Positions 19,071 to 27,291 of a stretch of 64,000 bases of DNA are shown here, in pieces. The position numbers were made by a program, and so were the translations under genes. The notes below the pieces were generated by a model that worked only from the letters and a program-made list of their open reading frames with translations, was not told the origin of the DNA and made no database searches. Numbering within the stretch: position 1 is the stretch's first letter; each line of letters opens with the position of its first letter. Source of the stretch: Paenibacillus sedimenti (GTDB lineage Bacteria; Bacillota; Bacilli; Paenibacillales; NBRC-103111); the NCBI RefSeq assembly GCF_014534655.1, contig NZ_JACVVD010000001.1:930001-994000 (forward strand), written 5' to 3'.

Positions 19071-19712
19071 ATGAGTCAGCTCGAAACGATCGCGCAGCAC
19101 ATTGCTGCATCTTTACTGGATATTGAAGCGGTATCGCTTCGTCCGCATCAACCTTTTACGTGGACATCCGGCCTGAAATCGCCGATTTATTGCGATAACC
19201 GTCTGACGATGTCTCACCCTGTGATTCGCGAGGCTATTGCCGAAGGTTTCGCAGCTTTGATCAAAGAGAAGTTTCCGGAAACGGAAGTCGTAGCGGGAAC
19301 GGCTACTGCAGGCATTCCTCATGCGGCTTGGGTTGCACAAAAGTTGGGACTTCCCATGATCTATGTCCGCGATAAAGCCAAAGGTCACGGTAAAGAGAAC
19401 TTGATCGAAGGTTCCGTCAAGCCAGGACAAAAGGTTATCGTCATCGAAGATCTGATTTCTACAGGAGGCAGCTCGCTGAAAGCAGCTTTGGCCGTGAAAG
19501 AAGCAGGCGCTGACGCTCTTGGCGTACTTGCGATTTTCTCCTATCAGCTTGATAAGGCTACGCAAGCTTTCGAAGCGGCGGACATGCCTCTGCATACACT
19601 TTCCAACTACTCGAAGTTACTTGAAGTTGCTTTGAAAAAAGGCAAAATCAAGGAAGAGGATCTCGAACTGCTCCGCTCTTGGAGAGCGAATCCTTCCGAA
19701 TTCGGCGTGTGA
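19071..19712 (+). CDS. pyrE: Orotate phosphoribosyltransferase
   Basis: About 213 residues. The PRPP-binding motif is [15 protein letters not shown], and the N-terminal [14 protein letters not shown] segment is typical of PyrE. It joins orotate and PRPP to give OMP, the substrate of PyrF. A GTG opens the frame at 19059, but the ATG at 19071 has an AAAGGTG site 9 nt upstream and is preferred. It is the last gene of the operon and is followed by a strong terminator. Confidence 0.95.
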   Translation: MSQLETIAQHIAASLLDIEAVSLRPHQPFTWTSGLKSPIYCDNRLTMSHPVIREAIAEGFAALIKEKFPETEVVAGTATAGIPHAAWVAQKLGLPMIYVRDKAKGHGKENLIEGSVKPGQKVIVIEDLISTGGSSLKAALAVKEAGADALGVLAIFSYQLDKATQAFEAADMPLHTLSNYSKLLEVALKKGKIKEEDLELLRSWRANPSEFGV

Positions 19713-19731
19713 ATTCCGTATATAACAAGTA

Positions 19732-19777
19732 AGAAGAAGCTCCGCCTTTTTGCAAAGGAGAGCTTCTTCTTTTTTTT
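19732..19777 (+). terminator. Terminator of the pyr operon
   Basis: AGAAGAAGCT (19732-19741) pairs perfectly with AGCTTCTTCT (19761-19770), then at least seven T. The A-rich left side may also serve the convergent LysR gene. Confidence 0.9.
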
Positions 19778-19787
19778 GCCTGATTGC

Positions 19788-20666
19788 TTAACTCTCTTGA
19801 TTTGTCAGCATTCCCATGAACGCCTGTAACGGCTGTGATATCCACTTTTTGGGATGCAGCAGCAGTTGCAAGTCAAAGCGCAGCGCGGGGTGATTGAAAG
19901 GAATAATAGCGAGCTTGCCTAGTCCTATCTCCGTTTCGACGGCGATACGTGGAAGAAGTGCGATGCCAAGACCTGTCATGACGCAATGTTTGATCGTTTC
20001 CAAATTCCCTAGCTCGAAGCCGATTCGGAAGGGGATGGCGTTGTCTTTGAGCAATTTCTCAAACATATTCCGATAAATGCAGCTGCCTTCTGTAACGATA
20101 AATTCCGTATGCTGAAAGTCGCTCAGCTGTACATTCGCTGCATGCACCAGAGGGTGGTCAGTGGGACCAATGAAAACAAGCGGTTCATCACGGATTTGGA
20201 TACAATGAAGGAATGGATTTGCAGGATAACGGTCAAGCAATAGGCCGATGTCGTAATCGCCTTCTTTTACCTTCGTTAATAAGGATGATTCGTTGTCAGG
20301 GAGAAGCTGGATGTTGAGGTTAGGGAATAGCTGCCTGATCTGCTGCAAGTAGGGCGGCAAATAATATGCGGCTAGTGAATCAATCGTTCCGATCGTAAGC
20401 GTTCCGCTGACCTGGTGGGCGATCCTTTCTCTGGATTGATCATAAAGTTCAAGCATTTGTACAACCAGTCTCAGCAAGCTTTCACCTGGCGGCGTTAGCC
20501 GAAGCTGACGGCCAAATCTTTCGAAAAGAGGGACCCCGTATTCGCGTTCAAGCTTTTGAATTTGCATCGTCACGCTGGACTGGGCATAGCCCAATTCTTC
20601 CGCTGCGCGTGTAAAGCTTTTTCGCCGGGCGACCTCCCGAAACGTTCGAAAATACGTAAGATCCAT
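19788..20666 (-). CDS. LysR-family transcriptional regulator
   Basis: A regulator of about 292 residues. The N-terminal winged helix is MDLTYFRTFREVARRKSFTR and the following AEELGYAQSSVTMQIQKLE; the rest is a two-lobed substrate-binding domain starting near residue 90. The ATG at 20666 has GAGGG 6 nt upstream and matches the family start; an in-frame ATG seven codons earlier is less likely. It diverges from the DapA-like/RidA pair, its probable target. The effector is unknown. Confidence 0.88.
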   Translation of the reverse strand: MDLTYFRTFREVARRKSFTRAAEELGYAQSSVTMQIQKLEREYGVPLFERFGRQLRLTPPGESLLRLVVQMLELYDQSRERIAHQVSGTLTIGTIDSLAAYYLPPYLQQIRQLFPNLNIQLLPDNESSLLTKVKEGDYDIGLLLDRYPANPFLHCIQIRDEPLVFIGPTDHPLVHAANVQLSDFQHTEFIVTEGSCIYRNMFEKLLKDNAIPFRIGFELGNLETIKHCVMTGLGIALLPRIAVETEIGLGKLAIIPFNHPALRFDLQLLLHPKKWISQPLQAFMGMLTNQES

Positions 20667-20790
20667 CAAGTTCCCTCGCATTATCAAAATTTTTGATGAC
20701 TCTTATCATTTATTATAGCTAACTGTGATATGTTCTACCATGCTAAAGTGAGAGTAAGGACAAATTTTGGCAAGCAGGGAGATGGTTGAG

Positions 20791-21666
20791 ATGTTAAGAG
20801 AGAAAGACCTTCAGGGCGTTTACGTGCCGATCATTACTCCTTTTGATGAGGAATATGAGGTGGACGCGGCTTCTTTTTATAATCAGGCGTACAATTTGTT
20901 TCAAGATGAAGTGGATGGTTTGGTCATCAACGGGACGACTGGGGAGTCACCGACGATAACTTCAGAAGAGCTGGACATTTTGTTTGCGACCGTTCAAGCG
21001 GCAAGGCAAGCTTCTCATACTGAAGTGCCGTTAATCATAGGTACAGGCACGAATGATACGCGTTCAACTGTGAGAAAAACGGAGGCTGCCGGAAAATTAG
21101 GCGCAGATGCCGTGCTGGTTGTTGTTCCTTACTATAACAGACCGAGTCAGCAAGGGATCATTGAGCACTTCAGACAAGTTGCGAGTGCCGGTGTTCCAGT
21201 CATATTGTATGAAGTTCCCCATCGTACCGGCGTTACGTTAGAACTGAACACCCTGCGTACGATTCTTGACATTGACGGCGTTATCGGGATGAAAGACAGT
21301 ACACCCAATGTACAACTAGTGTCAGAGCTAACTCGTCTTGGCTCGAAGCCGGTGCTTTGCGGGGAAGATTCACTGCTCTATGCAGCCTTATACGCAGGAG
21401 CAAAGGGTGTGATGAGTGCTTCAGCCAATGTGGAAACGGAGCGTTTTGTTGAGTTCTACCGCAGCTTTGCGGCAGGTCAGCGAGAAGAGAGCAAAGAGCA
21501 GTTCGACGAATTGCTTCCGCTAATTCGATTGCTCTTTCAAGAGCCGAATCCTGCGCCGCTGAAATGGCTGCTTGAGAAGCAAGGCGTCATTGCATCGGAT
21601 ACACTTCGACTTCCGCTTCTGCCCATAACGGAAGGATTGCAGGAAAAGTTGGCGGCTTATTTGTAA
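20791..21666 (+). CDS. DapA/NanA-superfamily aldolase, probable dihydrodipicolinate synthase paralog
   Basis: About 291 residues with the class I aldolase fold of the DapA family. Seen are GTTGES (substrate carboxylate loop), YYNRPSQQG with the proton-relay Tyr and the Arg that favours DapA-type substrates, and GMKDST with the Schiff-base lysine. The ATG at 20791 has AGGGAG 9 nt upstream; an earlier TTG or ATG in frame is less well placed. The context (divergent LysR, downstream RidA-like gene) is that of a catabolic or specialised paralog, not the lysine operon. A 2-keto-acid aldolase function is the main alternative. Confidence 0.75.
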   Translation: MLREKDLQGVYVPIITPFDEEYEVDAASFYNQAYNLFQDEVDGLVINGTTGESPTITSEELDILFATVQAARQASHTEVPLIIGTGTNDTRSTVRKTEAAGKLGADAVLVVVPYYNRPSQQGIIEHFRQVASAGVPVILYEVPHRTGVTLELNTLRTILDIDGVIGMKDSTPNVQLVSELTRLGSKPVLCGEDSLLYAALYAGAKGVMSASANVETERFVEFYRSFAAGQREESKEQFDELLPLIRLLFQEPNPAPLKWLLEKQGVIASDTLRLPLLPITEGLQEKLAAYL

Positions 21667-21709
21667 CCATCTTGGATGATGATGATGTTTTTTAAGGGGG
21701 ACAGCAAAG

Positions 21710-22102
21710 ATGCAAAGAACTAAAGTCTTTACGGGCTCGCCTTGGGAGCCGCTCGTTGGGTATTGTCGCGCTATACGTGTCGGGAACCGGATTGAAGTGG
21801 CAGGGACAACGGCAATGAAGGATGGAGCAGTTGTAGGCGTTGACAATCCTTACGAACAAACCCGCTATATTCTGCAAACCATTGAAAAAGCGCTGCAAGA
21901 GCTTGGCGCGCAAATGTCGGATGTGGTTCGGACGCGCATGTTCGTGACGGATATTTCAAAATGGATGGAGATCGGTAAGGCGCATGGCGAGTTTTTCCGC
22001 GAAGTGCAGCCCGCGGCAACCATGGTCGAGGTGAAGGCGCTAATAGATCCTTTGCTGCTGGTTGAGATCGAAGCTGAGGCTATTGTAGAAGACCATAGAT
22101 GA
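21710..22102 (+). CDS. RidA/YjgF-family protein lacking the catalytic arginine
   Basis: A 130-residue Rid-family protein, probably a trimer with sites between subunits. RidA deaminates reactive enamine/imine intermediates with an arginine in a VEVAR context; here the same place reads VEVKAL, with no arginine, which points to one of the non-RidA subfamilies. It lies 43 nt after the DapA-like gene behind a GGGGG ribosome site, so the two probably act on related metabolites. Confidence 0.8.
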   Translation: MQRTKVFTGSPWEPLVGYCRAIRVGNRIEVAGTTAMKDGAVVGVDNPYEQTRYILQTIEKALQELGAQMSDVVRTRMFVTDISKWMEIGKAHGEFFREVQPAATMVEVKALIDPLLLVEIEAEAIVEDHR

Positions 22103-22112
22103 AAGAAAAAAA

Positions 22113-22163
22113 GCTTATCCTTCTAGTCAGCCATACAAGTGATCGCTGACTAGAAGGATAAGC
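22113..22163. terminator. Perfect 19-bp terminator stem between RidA and GNAT genes
   Basis: Positions 22113-22131 and 22145-22163 are perfect inverted copies with a 13-nt loop. An A run on the left gives a T run on the minus strand, so it suits the GNAT gene best and probably serves both converging genes. Confidence 0.88.
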
Positions 22164-22233
22164 GTTATTTCATTTCAATCGTTGTTACCGACAGACAAGC
22201 CAGTTTACAGCGCTAACAAGTGTGACTAGATAT

Positions 22234-22740
22234 TTACCCTACGCGTTTGCCCAAAATGATCAGATCGCGCTCGATTCCGTCTAACTCGGCGATGCCTGGC
22301 AGGTGCGCCCAATTCTCAAAACCAAAGCTTCGAAACAGCTTCAAACTAGGCTCGTTGTGGCCGAAAATGAATCCGAGCAGCGTTTTTATTCGCAGGCGAG
22401 GGCAAGCGTCGATCGCTTGCTGCAGCAGGTAACGCCCGATGCCTTTCCCGCGGTGGGCCTCATCGATGTAGATGCTTACTTCAGCGGTGGCGTTGTACGC
22501 AGGCCTGCCGTAAAATGACTGAAAGCTGAGCCACCCGCAAACGCCGCTGCGGCTTTCCAGGATCCATAAAGGGCGAAAGTCCGCGGAATGTTCATGGAAC
22601 CAATATTCGCGGCTCTCTACGGTTACGGGTTCGGTGTCTGCAGTTACCATCCGTCCGGCCACGGTTGAATTATAGATGCGCACGATCTCGTACAGATCCT
22701 CTAGTTGTGCATCGCGAATGGTTAAATCCGGTGTGCTCAT
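22234..22740 (-). CDS. GNAT N-acetyltransferase, phosphinothricin-acetyltransferase-like
   Basis: A 168-residue GNAT with the acetyl-CoA loop RGKGIGRYLLQQA near residue 97 and an N-terminal IRDAQLEDLYEIVRIYNSTV that resembles PAT/YwnH-type acetyltransferases. The YIDEAHRGKGIG segment and the late FGFENWAHLPG are typical of that group, which acetylates methionine sulfoximine, phosphinothricin or similar amines. Substrate is unproven. It follows the M20 dipeptidase on the same strand after 34 nt and likely shares its transcript. Confidence 0.8.
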   Translation of the reverse strand: MSTPDLTIRDAQLEDLYEIVRIYNSTVAGRMVTADTEPVTVESREYWFHEHSADFRPLWILESRSGVCGWLSFQSFYGRPAYNATAEVSIYIDEAHRGKGIGRYLLQQAIDACPRLRIKTLLGFIFGHNEPSLKLFRSFGFENWAHLPGIAELDGIERDLIILGKRVG

Positions 22741-22774
22741 TGTTTGCTCGTCCCTCTCCCATATACTCAGGTAA

Positions 22775-24154
22775 TCATTGCTCGCTTTTAGAAGCTAGTT
22801 TCAACCAAAAACGACTGATTGTCTCTAAACCTTTATCCCAGTTTTCCAAGTGGAAATGCTCATTAGGCGCATGCAGGTTTTCGCCCGGTAAACCGAAGCC
22901 GAGCAGGACAACCGGGGCGTCCACTAAACGTCCCAAGACTTCGACAATCGGGATGGAACCGCCGCTGCGCGTATAGACAGGCCAAGTGCCATAACTTTCT
23001 TCATAAGCTTCGGAGGCAGCTATCATAACGGGTTCGTCGATCGGTGTAAGGAACGGATTGCCGCGCAGCTGCCGATCTATACTGATTTTTACGCCCGGCG
23101 GCGTATGTGCATGAATGTGCGTTTCGATGGTGTCCATGATTTCATCCGGGATTTGTGCGGCGACGAGGCGGCAGGCCACTTTGGCAATTGCCCGACTCGG
23201 GATAATTGGCTTAATACCTTCTCCTTGGAATCCGCCGCTTACGGATGTGATCTCTATGGTAGGTCTGGAAGTCGTTTGCTCGTAGAACGAGAATCCTTTT
23301 TCTCCATACAAGGTATCCACTTGGAGATCGCTGCGTATCTTGTTCGAATCCGGTTCGACTTGTTTAAACGATTCGCGCTCTTTTTCCGATAGCTCGATGA
23401 CCCGGTCATAGAAGCCTTTAACCGCTACACGGCCGTCGTCATCATGGAATGAGCTAAGCAGTTTGGAGAGCGCATGAATCGGGTTCTGCACAGCACCGCC
23501 AAATAGACCTGAGTGCAGATCGCTATTCGCACCTTCTACGGTAATTTCGAACCCTGCCAGACCGCGAAGTCCATACATGAGCGCAGGTTTTCCGGGGCCC
23601 TGCATTTGAGTATCCGAGAGCGTAATTACATCAGCTTTCAGTTTGTCCTTGTGTTTTTCGACGAATGGCGGCAAATTCTTGCTGGCAATCTCTTCTTCGC
23701 CCTCGATGCAAAATTTGATATTGACCGGCAAGCTCCCGTTCGTATGCAAGAAAGCTTCCACTACTTTGACGTAAAGCAGCAGTTGGCCTTTATCATCGGT
23801 GCTGCCTCGCCCGAACAATTTTTCGTCGCGAATTACGGGTTCAAAAGGAGGTGTAGACCAGAGTTCCAGCGGCTCTGCAGGCTGTACATCATAATGCCCA
23901 TACACAAGAACTGTTGGTTGACCTGGCGCATGAAGCCAATCTGCATAGACCACAGGATGTCCGTCAGTCGGCATAATTTCGATGTTTTCAAGACCGGCTT
24001 GTTTTAGCGAAGCTGCCGTCCATTCAGCGCAGCGGATGATATCCGGCTGGTGTTCCGCAACGGCGCTAATGCTTGGAATCCGCACAAATTGCATCAATTC
24101 CTCTATGTGTTTGTCCCGTTGCTGCTTATAATACGATTTTAATGTTTCGATCAT
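22775..24154 (-). CDS. M20-family dipeptidase
   Basis: A 459-residue cytosolic metallopeptidase. Metal-binding motifs are YGHYDVQP (residues ~85-92) and GRGSTDDKGQ (~115-124), with the catalytic glutamates in CIEGEEEI (~149-156). An inserted dimerisation domain runs from about residue 190 to 330. It resembles CNDP/PepV-like dipeptidases annotated across Paenibacillus. It is first in a two-gene unit with the GNAT. Exact peptide specificity is unknown. Confidence 0.88.
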   Translation of the reverse strand: MIETLKSYYKQQRDKHIEELMQFVRIPSISAVAEHQPDIIRCAEWTAASLKQAGLENIEIMPTDGHPVVYADWLHAPGQPTVLVYGHYDVQPAEPLELWSTPPFEPVIRDEKLFGRGSTDDKGQLLLYVKVVEAFLHTNGSLPVNIKFCIEGEEEIASKNLPPFVEKHKDKLKADVITLSDTQMQGPGKPALMYGLRGLAGFEITVEGANSDLHSGLFGGAVQNPIHALSKLLSSFHDDDGRVAVKGFYDRVIELSEKERESFKQVEPDSNKIRSDLQVDTLYGEKGFSFYEQTTSRPTIEITSVSGGFQGEGIKPIIPSRAIAKVACRLVAAQIPDEIMDTIETHIHAHTPPGVKISIDRQLRGNPFLTPIDEPVMIAASEAYEESYGTWPVYTRSGGSIPIVEVLGRLVDAPVVLLGFGLPGENLHAPNEHFHLENWDKGLETISRFWLKLASKSEQ

Positions 24155-24274
24155 CTGTCGAATCTCCTTCTGAATAGCAATAAATGGTTCTATCTTTTAA
24201 AGTTCCCTAAAGGAAGGAAAAATCCTGCCAGTGGTTAATTATTTGCCCGGCTTTGGAGTAACGACAGAGAATCC

Positions 24275-24296
24275 CTTTAAGAATTCTTAAGAAATT
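24275..24296 (+). promoter_or_regulatory. Adjacent 11-bp direct repeats upstream of the carboxypeptidase operon
   Basis: CTTTAAGAATT (24275-24285) is followed directly by CTTAAGAAATT (24286-24296). Tandem half-sites at 11-bp spacing are typical targets of OmpR-family regulators. Similar half-sites lie before the ABC operon at 27015-27057. Confidence 0.45.
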
Positions 24297-24370
24297 TTAT
24301 AAAAATAATTCAACTTCTCATGTTACCTTCATAACTAGGCCATACCGCTTAAACTTATGGAGGGATAAGA

Positions 24371-25249
24371 ATGAAAAAATTAGGGTGGCTTTTCCTATTT
24401 ATGGTCATAGCTGGATTCTTGTTGATGAGATTGACCAATCATGAAAGCTTTGCAGACAATCCTAAGGTAGATGCGAAAGCAGCATTTCTAATGGATGCGC
24501 AAACCGGTGACGTCTATTATAAATACAACGCCGACCACGCGCTGCCGCCGGCCAGCATGTCCAAAATGATGACAGAGCTAATCATACTGGAAGATATCCG
24601 CGACGGTAAAACGAAATGGAATGATCCCGTATCCATCAGTTCTTATGCTGCAAATGTAACGGGTGCCCAAGTTGGATTGAAGGCAAAAGAAAAGCTCTCG
24701 ATTCGGGAATTATTCGAAGCTATGGTCGTTCATTCCGCTAATGATGCGGCCGTGGCTTTGGCAGAGCATGTAAGCGGGACGGAAAGTAAATTCGTTGCAA
24801 GGATGAATCGTACTGCTCAGACAGTCGGACTCTCATCGAAAACGAAATTTGCCAATGCTACCGGACTCTCTTCGGAAGATTTGCAAGGAATAAAGTCGGC
24901 AGCCTCTGGAGGGGATACTGTCATGACAGCTAGAGATATCGCGAAATTAGCCGCTTACCTGATTGGCAAGCACCCTGATATTCTCGATATCAGTCAAATG
25001 TCGAAGGTCAATTTTTCCAGAAAAAGCATTACCTTGCAAACCACCAATTTAATGTTGCCTGGAAATTTATTCGCCTATTCCGGGAATGATGGACTTAAGA
25101 CCGGGTTTACCGATGAGGCCGGATACTGTTTTACCGGAACGGCTTTACGTGATGGCAAAAGGCTGATATCAGTCGTCATGGGAGCGCGGGATTCGGAGTC
25201 GAGATTCATAGAAACGAAGAAGCTTTTTACTTATGGTTTTGCTAAATGA
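24371..25249 (+). CDS. Serine-type D-Ala-D-Ala carboxypeptidase (DacF-like)
   Basis: A 292-residue peptidase S11. It has an N-terminal hydrophobic segment (residues ~5-20, signal or anchor), then the three active-site motifs SMSK (residues ~62-65), SAN (~118-120) and KTG (~239-241). It trims the terminal D-Ala of peptidoglycan stem peptides outside the membrane. It lacks the C-terminal domain and amphipathic anchor of PBP5. It heads a three-gene unit with a response regulator and kinase. That grouping recalls envelope-stress or VanRS-type loci, though this enzyme is not VanY. Confidence 0.88.
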   Translation: MKKLGWLFLFMVIAGFLLMRLTNHESFADNPKVDAKAAFLMDAQTGDVYYKYNADHALPPASMSKMMTELIILEDIRDGKTKWNDPVSISSYAANVTGAQVGLKAKEKLSIRELFEAMVVHSANDAAVALAEHVSGTESKFVARMNRTAQTVGLSSKTKFANATGLSSEDLQGIKSAASGGDTVMTARDIAKLAAYLIGKHPDILDISQMSKVNFSRKSITLQTTNLMLPGNLFAYSGNDGLKTGFTDEAGYCFTGTALRDGKRLISVVMGARDSESRFIETKKLFTYGFAK

Positions 25250-25275
25250 TGAAAATTTGTGGCTAGGGGGAGACG

Positions 25276-25854
25276 ATGAAAAAGATTTTGATTGTAGACG
25301 ATGATAAAGAAATTGCCCAACTCATTTCTATTTATTTGCATAATGAAGGATTTGAGCTGAGACAAGCCCATGACGGAAATGAAGCATTGGAGCAGATGGA
25401 TCAGATTCCGCCGAACCTGATCATACTCGACATTATGATGCCAGGAATGGACGGGCTGGAGGTTTGCAGAAAAGTGAGGGAGAAATCGGCTGTTCCGATC
25501 CTGATGCTGAGTGCCAAAACGCAGGATATGGATAAGGTGCTTGGGCTCATGACGGGTGCAGACGATTATATGATCAAACCGTTCAATCCGCTTGAATTGG
25601 TCGCAAGGGTGAAGTCGCTTCTGCGGCGCTCTTTTCAATATAATAGTGAGTTTAAAGCGGAGACGGATCCCGTATTGAGAATCCAATCCATTGAGATTCA
25701 TAAGCAAAACCATAGAGTAACGGCGAATTCGAAGGAAATCGTACTTACCGGCAGAGAATTTGATATCTTATATTTGCTTGATAAGCTGGAGAAAGAACTC
25801 GGATATAAGCTGATTCAAACCGTGTGGGGGGTGGGATATAAAATCGATGCGTAA
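25276..25854 (+). CDS. OmpR-family response regulator with internally shortened DNA-binding domain
   Basis: The receiver domain is complete (residues 1-120): DDD acid pocket, phosphoacceptor Asp in LIILDIMMPGMDG and the KPF lysine. The winged-helix domain starts normally (VLTGREFDILYLL) and ends normally (LIQTVWGVGYKI). However, the roughly 35-40 residues between them, including the recognition helix, are absent, so the protein is 192 residues instead of about 230. The frame is intact, so this is an in-frame deletion or an assembly collapse. GGGGGAG precedes the ATG, and the end overlaps the kinase by 8 nt. DNA binding is doubtful. Confidence 0.85.
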   Translation: MKKILIVDDDKEIAQLISIYLHNEGFELRQAHDGNEALEQMDQIPPNLIILDIMMPGMDGLEVCRKVREKSAVPILMLSAKTQDMDKVLGLMTGADDYMIKPFNPLELVARVKSLLRRSFQYNSEFKAETDPVLRIQSIEIHKQNHRVTANSKEIVLTGREFDILYLLDKLEKELGYKLIQTVWGVGYKIDA

Positions 25855-26971
25855 GCCATTTAGAGGGATACGTTGGAAACTTGTGTTTATTTGCTGCTTG
25901 AGTATTTTATTGACAATCCTTACTGCCTTCTTTCTTCAGCAATTGATGAGATCACTGGTATCTGTATTTTATGATCAACGGTTTTATTATTATTCGTATC
26001 TTGTGCAGAGGCTGAATGCGAATATTGGTTTTCCGGTAGTTCCTAGCTTGGCGGTGCCGACGTTGTTCATTTTCTACTTATGGTTGCTCAGTCGCGGGAT
26101 CATTAGCCAATTAATGCAAATCATCGAAGGGGTCAAACGGCTGTCTAAGGAAAATTTCGAAAGGGAAATTCCAGTGTGGTCCGAAGATGAGTTAGGTGAA
26201 TTAACAGGGAACATCAACCGCATGGCGGAACAATGGAAGAAGTCGATCGAAGAGGAGCGTCATGCCGTTCAGACTAGGAATGAGCTTATTACGAACGTGT
26301 CCCATGACCTCCGAACCCCGCTTACATCTATCATCGGTTATTTGAGACTGATTGAGGAGGACCGTTACAAGGATGAAGTCGAGCTGAGATATTACACGAA
26401 TGTTGCCTATACGAAATCGCGAAAATTAGAACGGATGGTGAATGACTTATTTGAGATGACGAAATTAAGCATGGGGCCGATCGCGTTAAACCGCTCTGAT
26501 ATTGATCTTGTTGAGCTGGCAGGTCAGCTTAGCGCCGACTTCGCTCCCCAGCTGCGTGAAGCTGAGATGGAAATCAACGTTGCTTGCGGGGAACAGAAAA
26601 TGATGGTATGGGCTGACGGAAGCATGTTGATGCGAGCTTTGGAAAACCTTATTTCAAATGCGATCAAGTATGGCAAACGCGGCAGAACTGTGGATGTCGT
26701 CATCCGGCAAGAATCGGGGAACGCTGTATTGCAGGTGATTAATTACAGAGCACCCATCCCTAAGGAAGATTTGCCTTATCTATTCGAACGTTTCTATCGC
26801 GTAGAGAAATCACGTTCAGAAGAAACGGGCGGTTCCGGGCTTGGGCTCGCCATCGTCAAAAGCATCATCGAGCTGCATGACGGCTTGATCAAGGTGAGGA
26901 GCGACGCAAGGGAAACCGCATTTGAAATAAGTCTCCCAATGCGAAGTAAACATAAATCCGCAAGGCCTTGA
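25847..26971 (+). CDS. Sensor histidine kinase (HAMP, HisKA, HATPase)
   Basis: A 374-residue membrane kinase. Two hydrophobic segments (residues ~10-32 and ~62-84) flank a short external loop, so sensing is probably within or near the membrane. A HAMP linker follows, then HisKA with the phosphorylated His in VSHDLRTPLTSI (~residue 150), and an HATPase domain with the N box NLISNAIKYG and GGSGLGLAIVKS. The layout is VanS-like. It overlaps the response regulator gene and completes the two-component system. Confidence 0.9.
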   Translation: MRKPFRGIRWKLVFICCLSILLTILTAFFLQQLMRSLVSVFYDQRFYYYSYLVQRLNANIGFPVVPSLAVPTLFIFYLWLLSRGIISQLMQIIEGVKRLSKENFEREIPVWSEDELGELTGNINRMAEQWKKSIEEERHAVQTRNELITNVSHDLRTPLTSIIGYLRLIEEDRYKDEVELRYYTNVAYTKSRKLERMVNDLFEMTKLSMGPIALNRSDIDLVELAGQLSADFAPQLREAEMEINVACGEQKMMVWADGSMLMRALENLISNAIKYGKRGRTVDVVIRQESGNAVLQVINYRAPIPKEDLPYLFERFYRVEKSRSEETGGSGLGLAIVKSIIELHDGLIKVRSDARETAFEISLPMRSKHKSARP

Positions 26972-26989
26972 TTCTTCAAGGCTTTTTTT
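26965..26989 (+). terminator. Terminator of the carboxypeptidase/two-component operon
   Basis: GCCTTGA (26965-26971, overlapping the kinase stop codon) pairs with TCAAGGC (26976-26982), followed by seven T. The rest of the 320-nt gap up to the next gene holds the phased repeats at 27015-27057 and no gene. Confidence 0.85.
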
Positions 26990-27014
26990 GTGCTCCCATT
27001 AAAGGAAACATCAA

Positions 27015-27057
27015 TTCTTTAGGTTTCTTAAGATATTTTTTCAAGGTTCTAAAGGTT
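27015..27057 (+). promoter_or_regulatory. Phased direct repeats upstream of the ABC exporter operon
   Basis: TTCTTTAGGTT (27015), TTCTTAAGATA (27025) and TTCTAAAGGTT (27047) are spaced 10 and 22 bp apart, i.e. on one helical face. They resemble the paired half-sites before the carboxypeptidase operon, so one regulator could control both units. Confidence 0.45.
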
Positions 27058-27291
27058 TGTTCTTTATGATTGAAAGCGTAAGATGGAGGGTTGCTTCTCA
27101 ACATCCTACGATTTTTAGATAGACAAAATTAGGAAGTGAGAGGGATTGATAGATTAACCATATAATGGTATAAAAGAATGGGCATGACCCCAATCGGTCG
27201 TTTTCAGCAAATTTTCAGCTGGTTGGAACCTTTTTGCAGGTTGCTCCGTCTATTTTATCATACAGATTGGAAATGAAAGGGAGGTTACTAC

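Noticed and set aside
25276-26971. VanRS vancomycin-resistance system
   Set aside because: The adjacent enzyme is a serine D,D-carboxypeptidase, not a VanY/VanX metallopeptidase, and no vanHA-type ligase genes are present.
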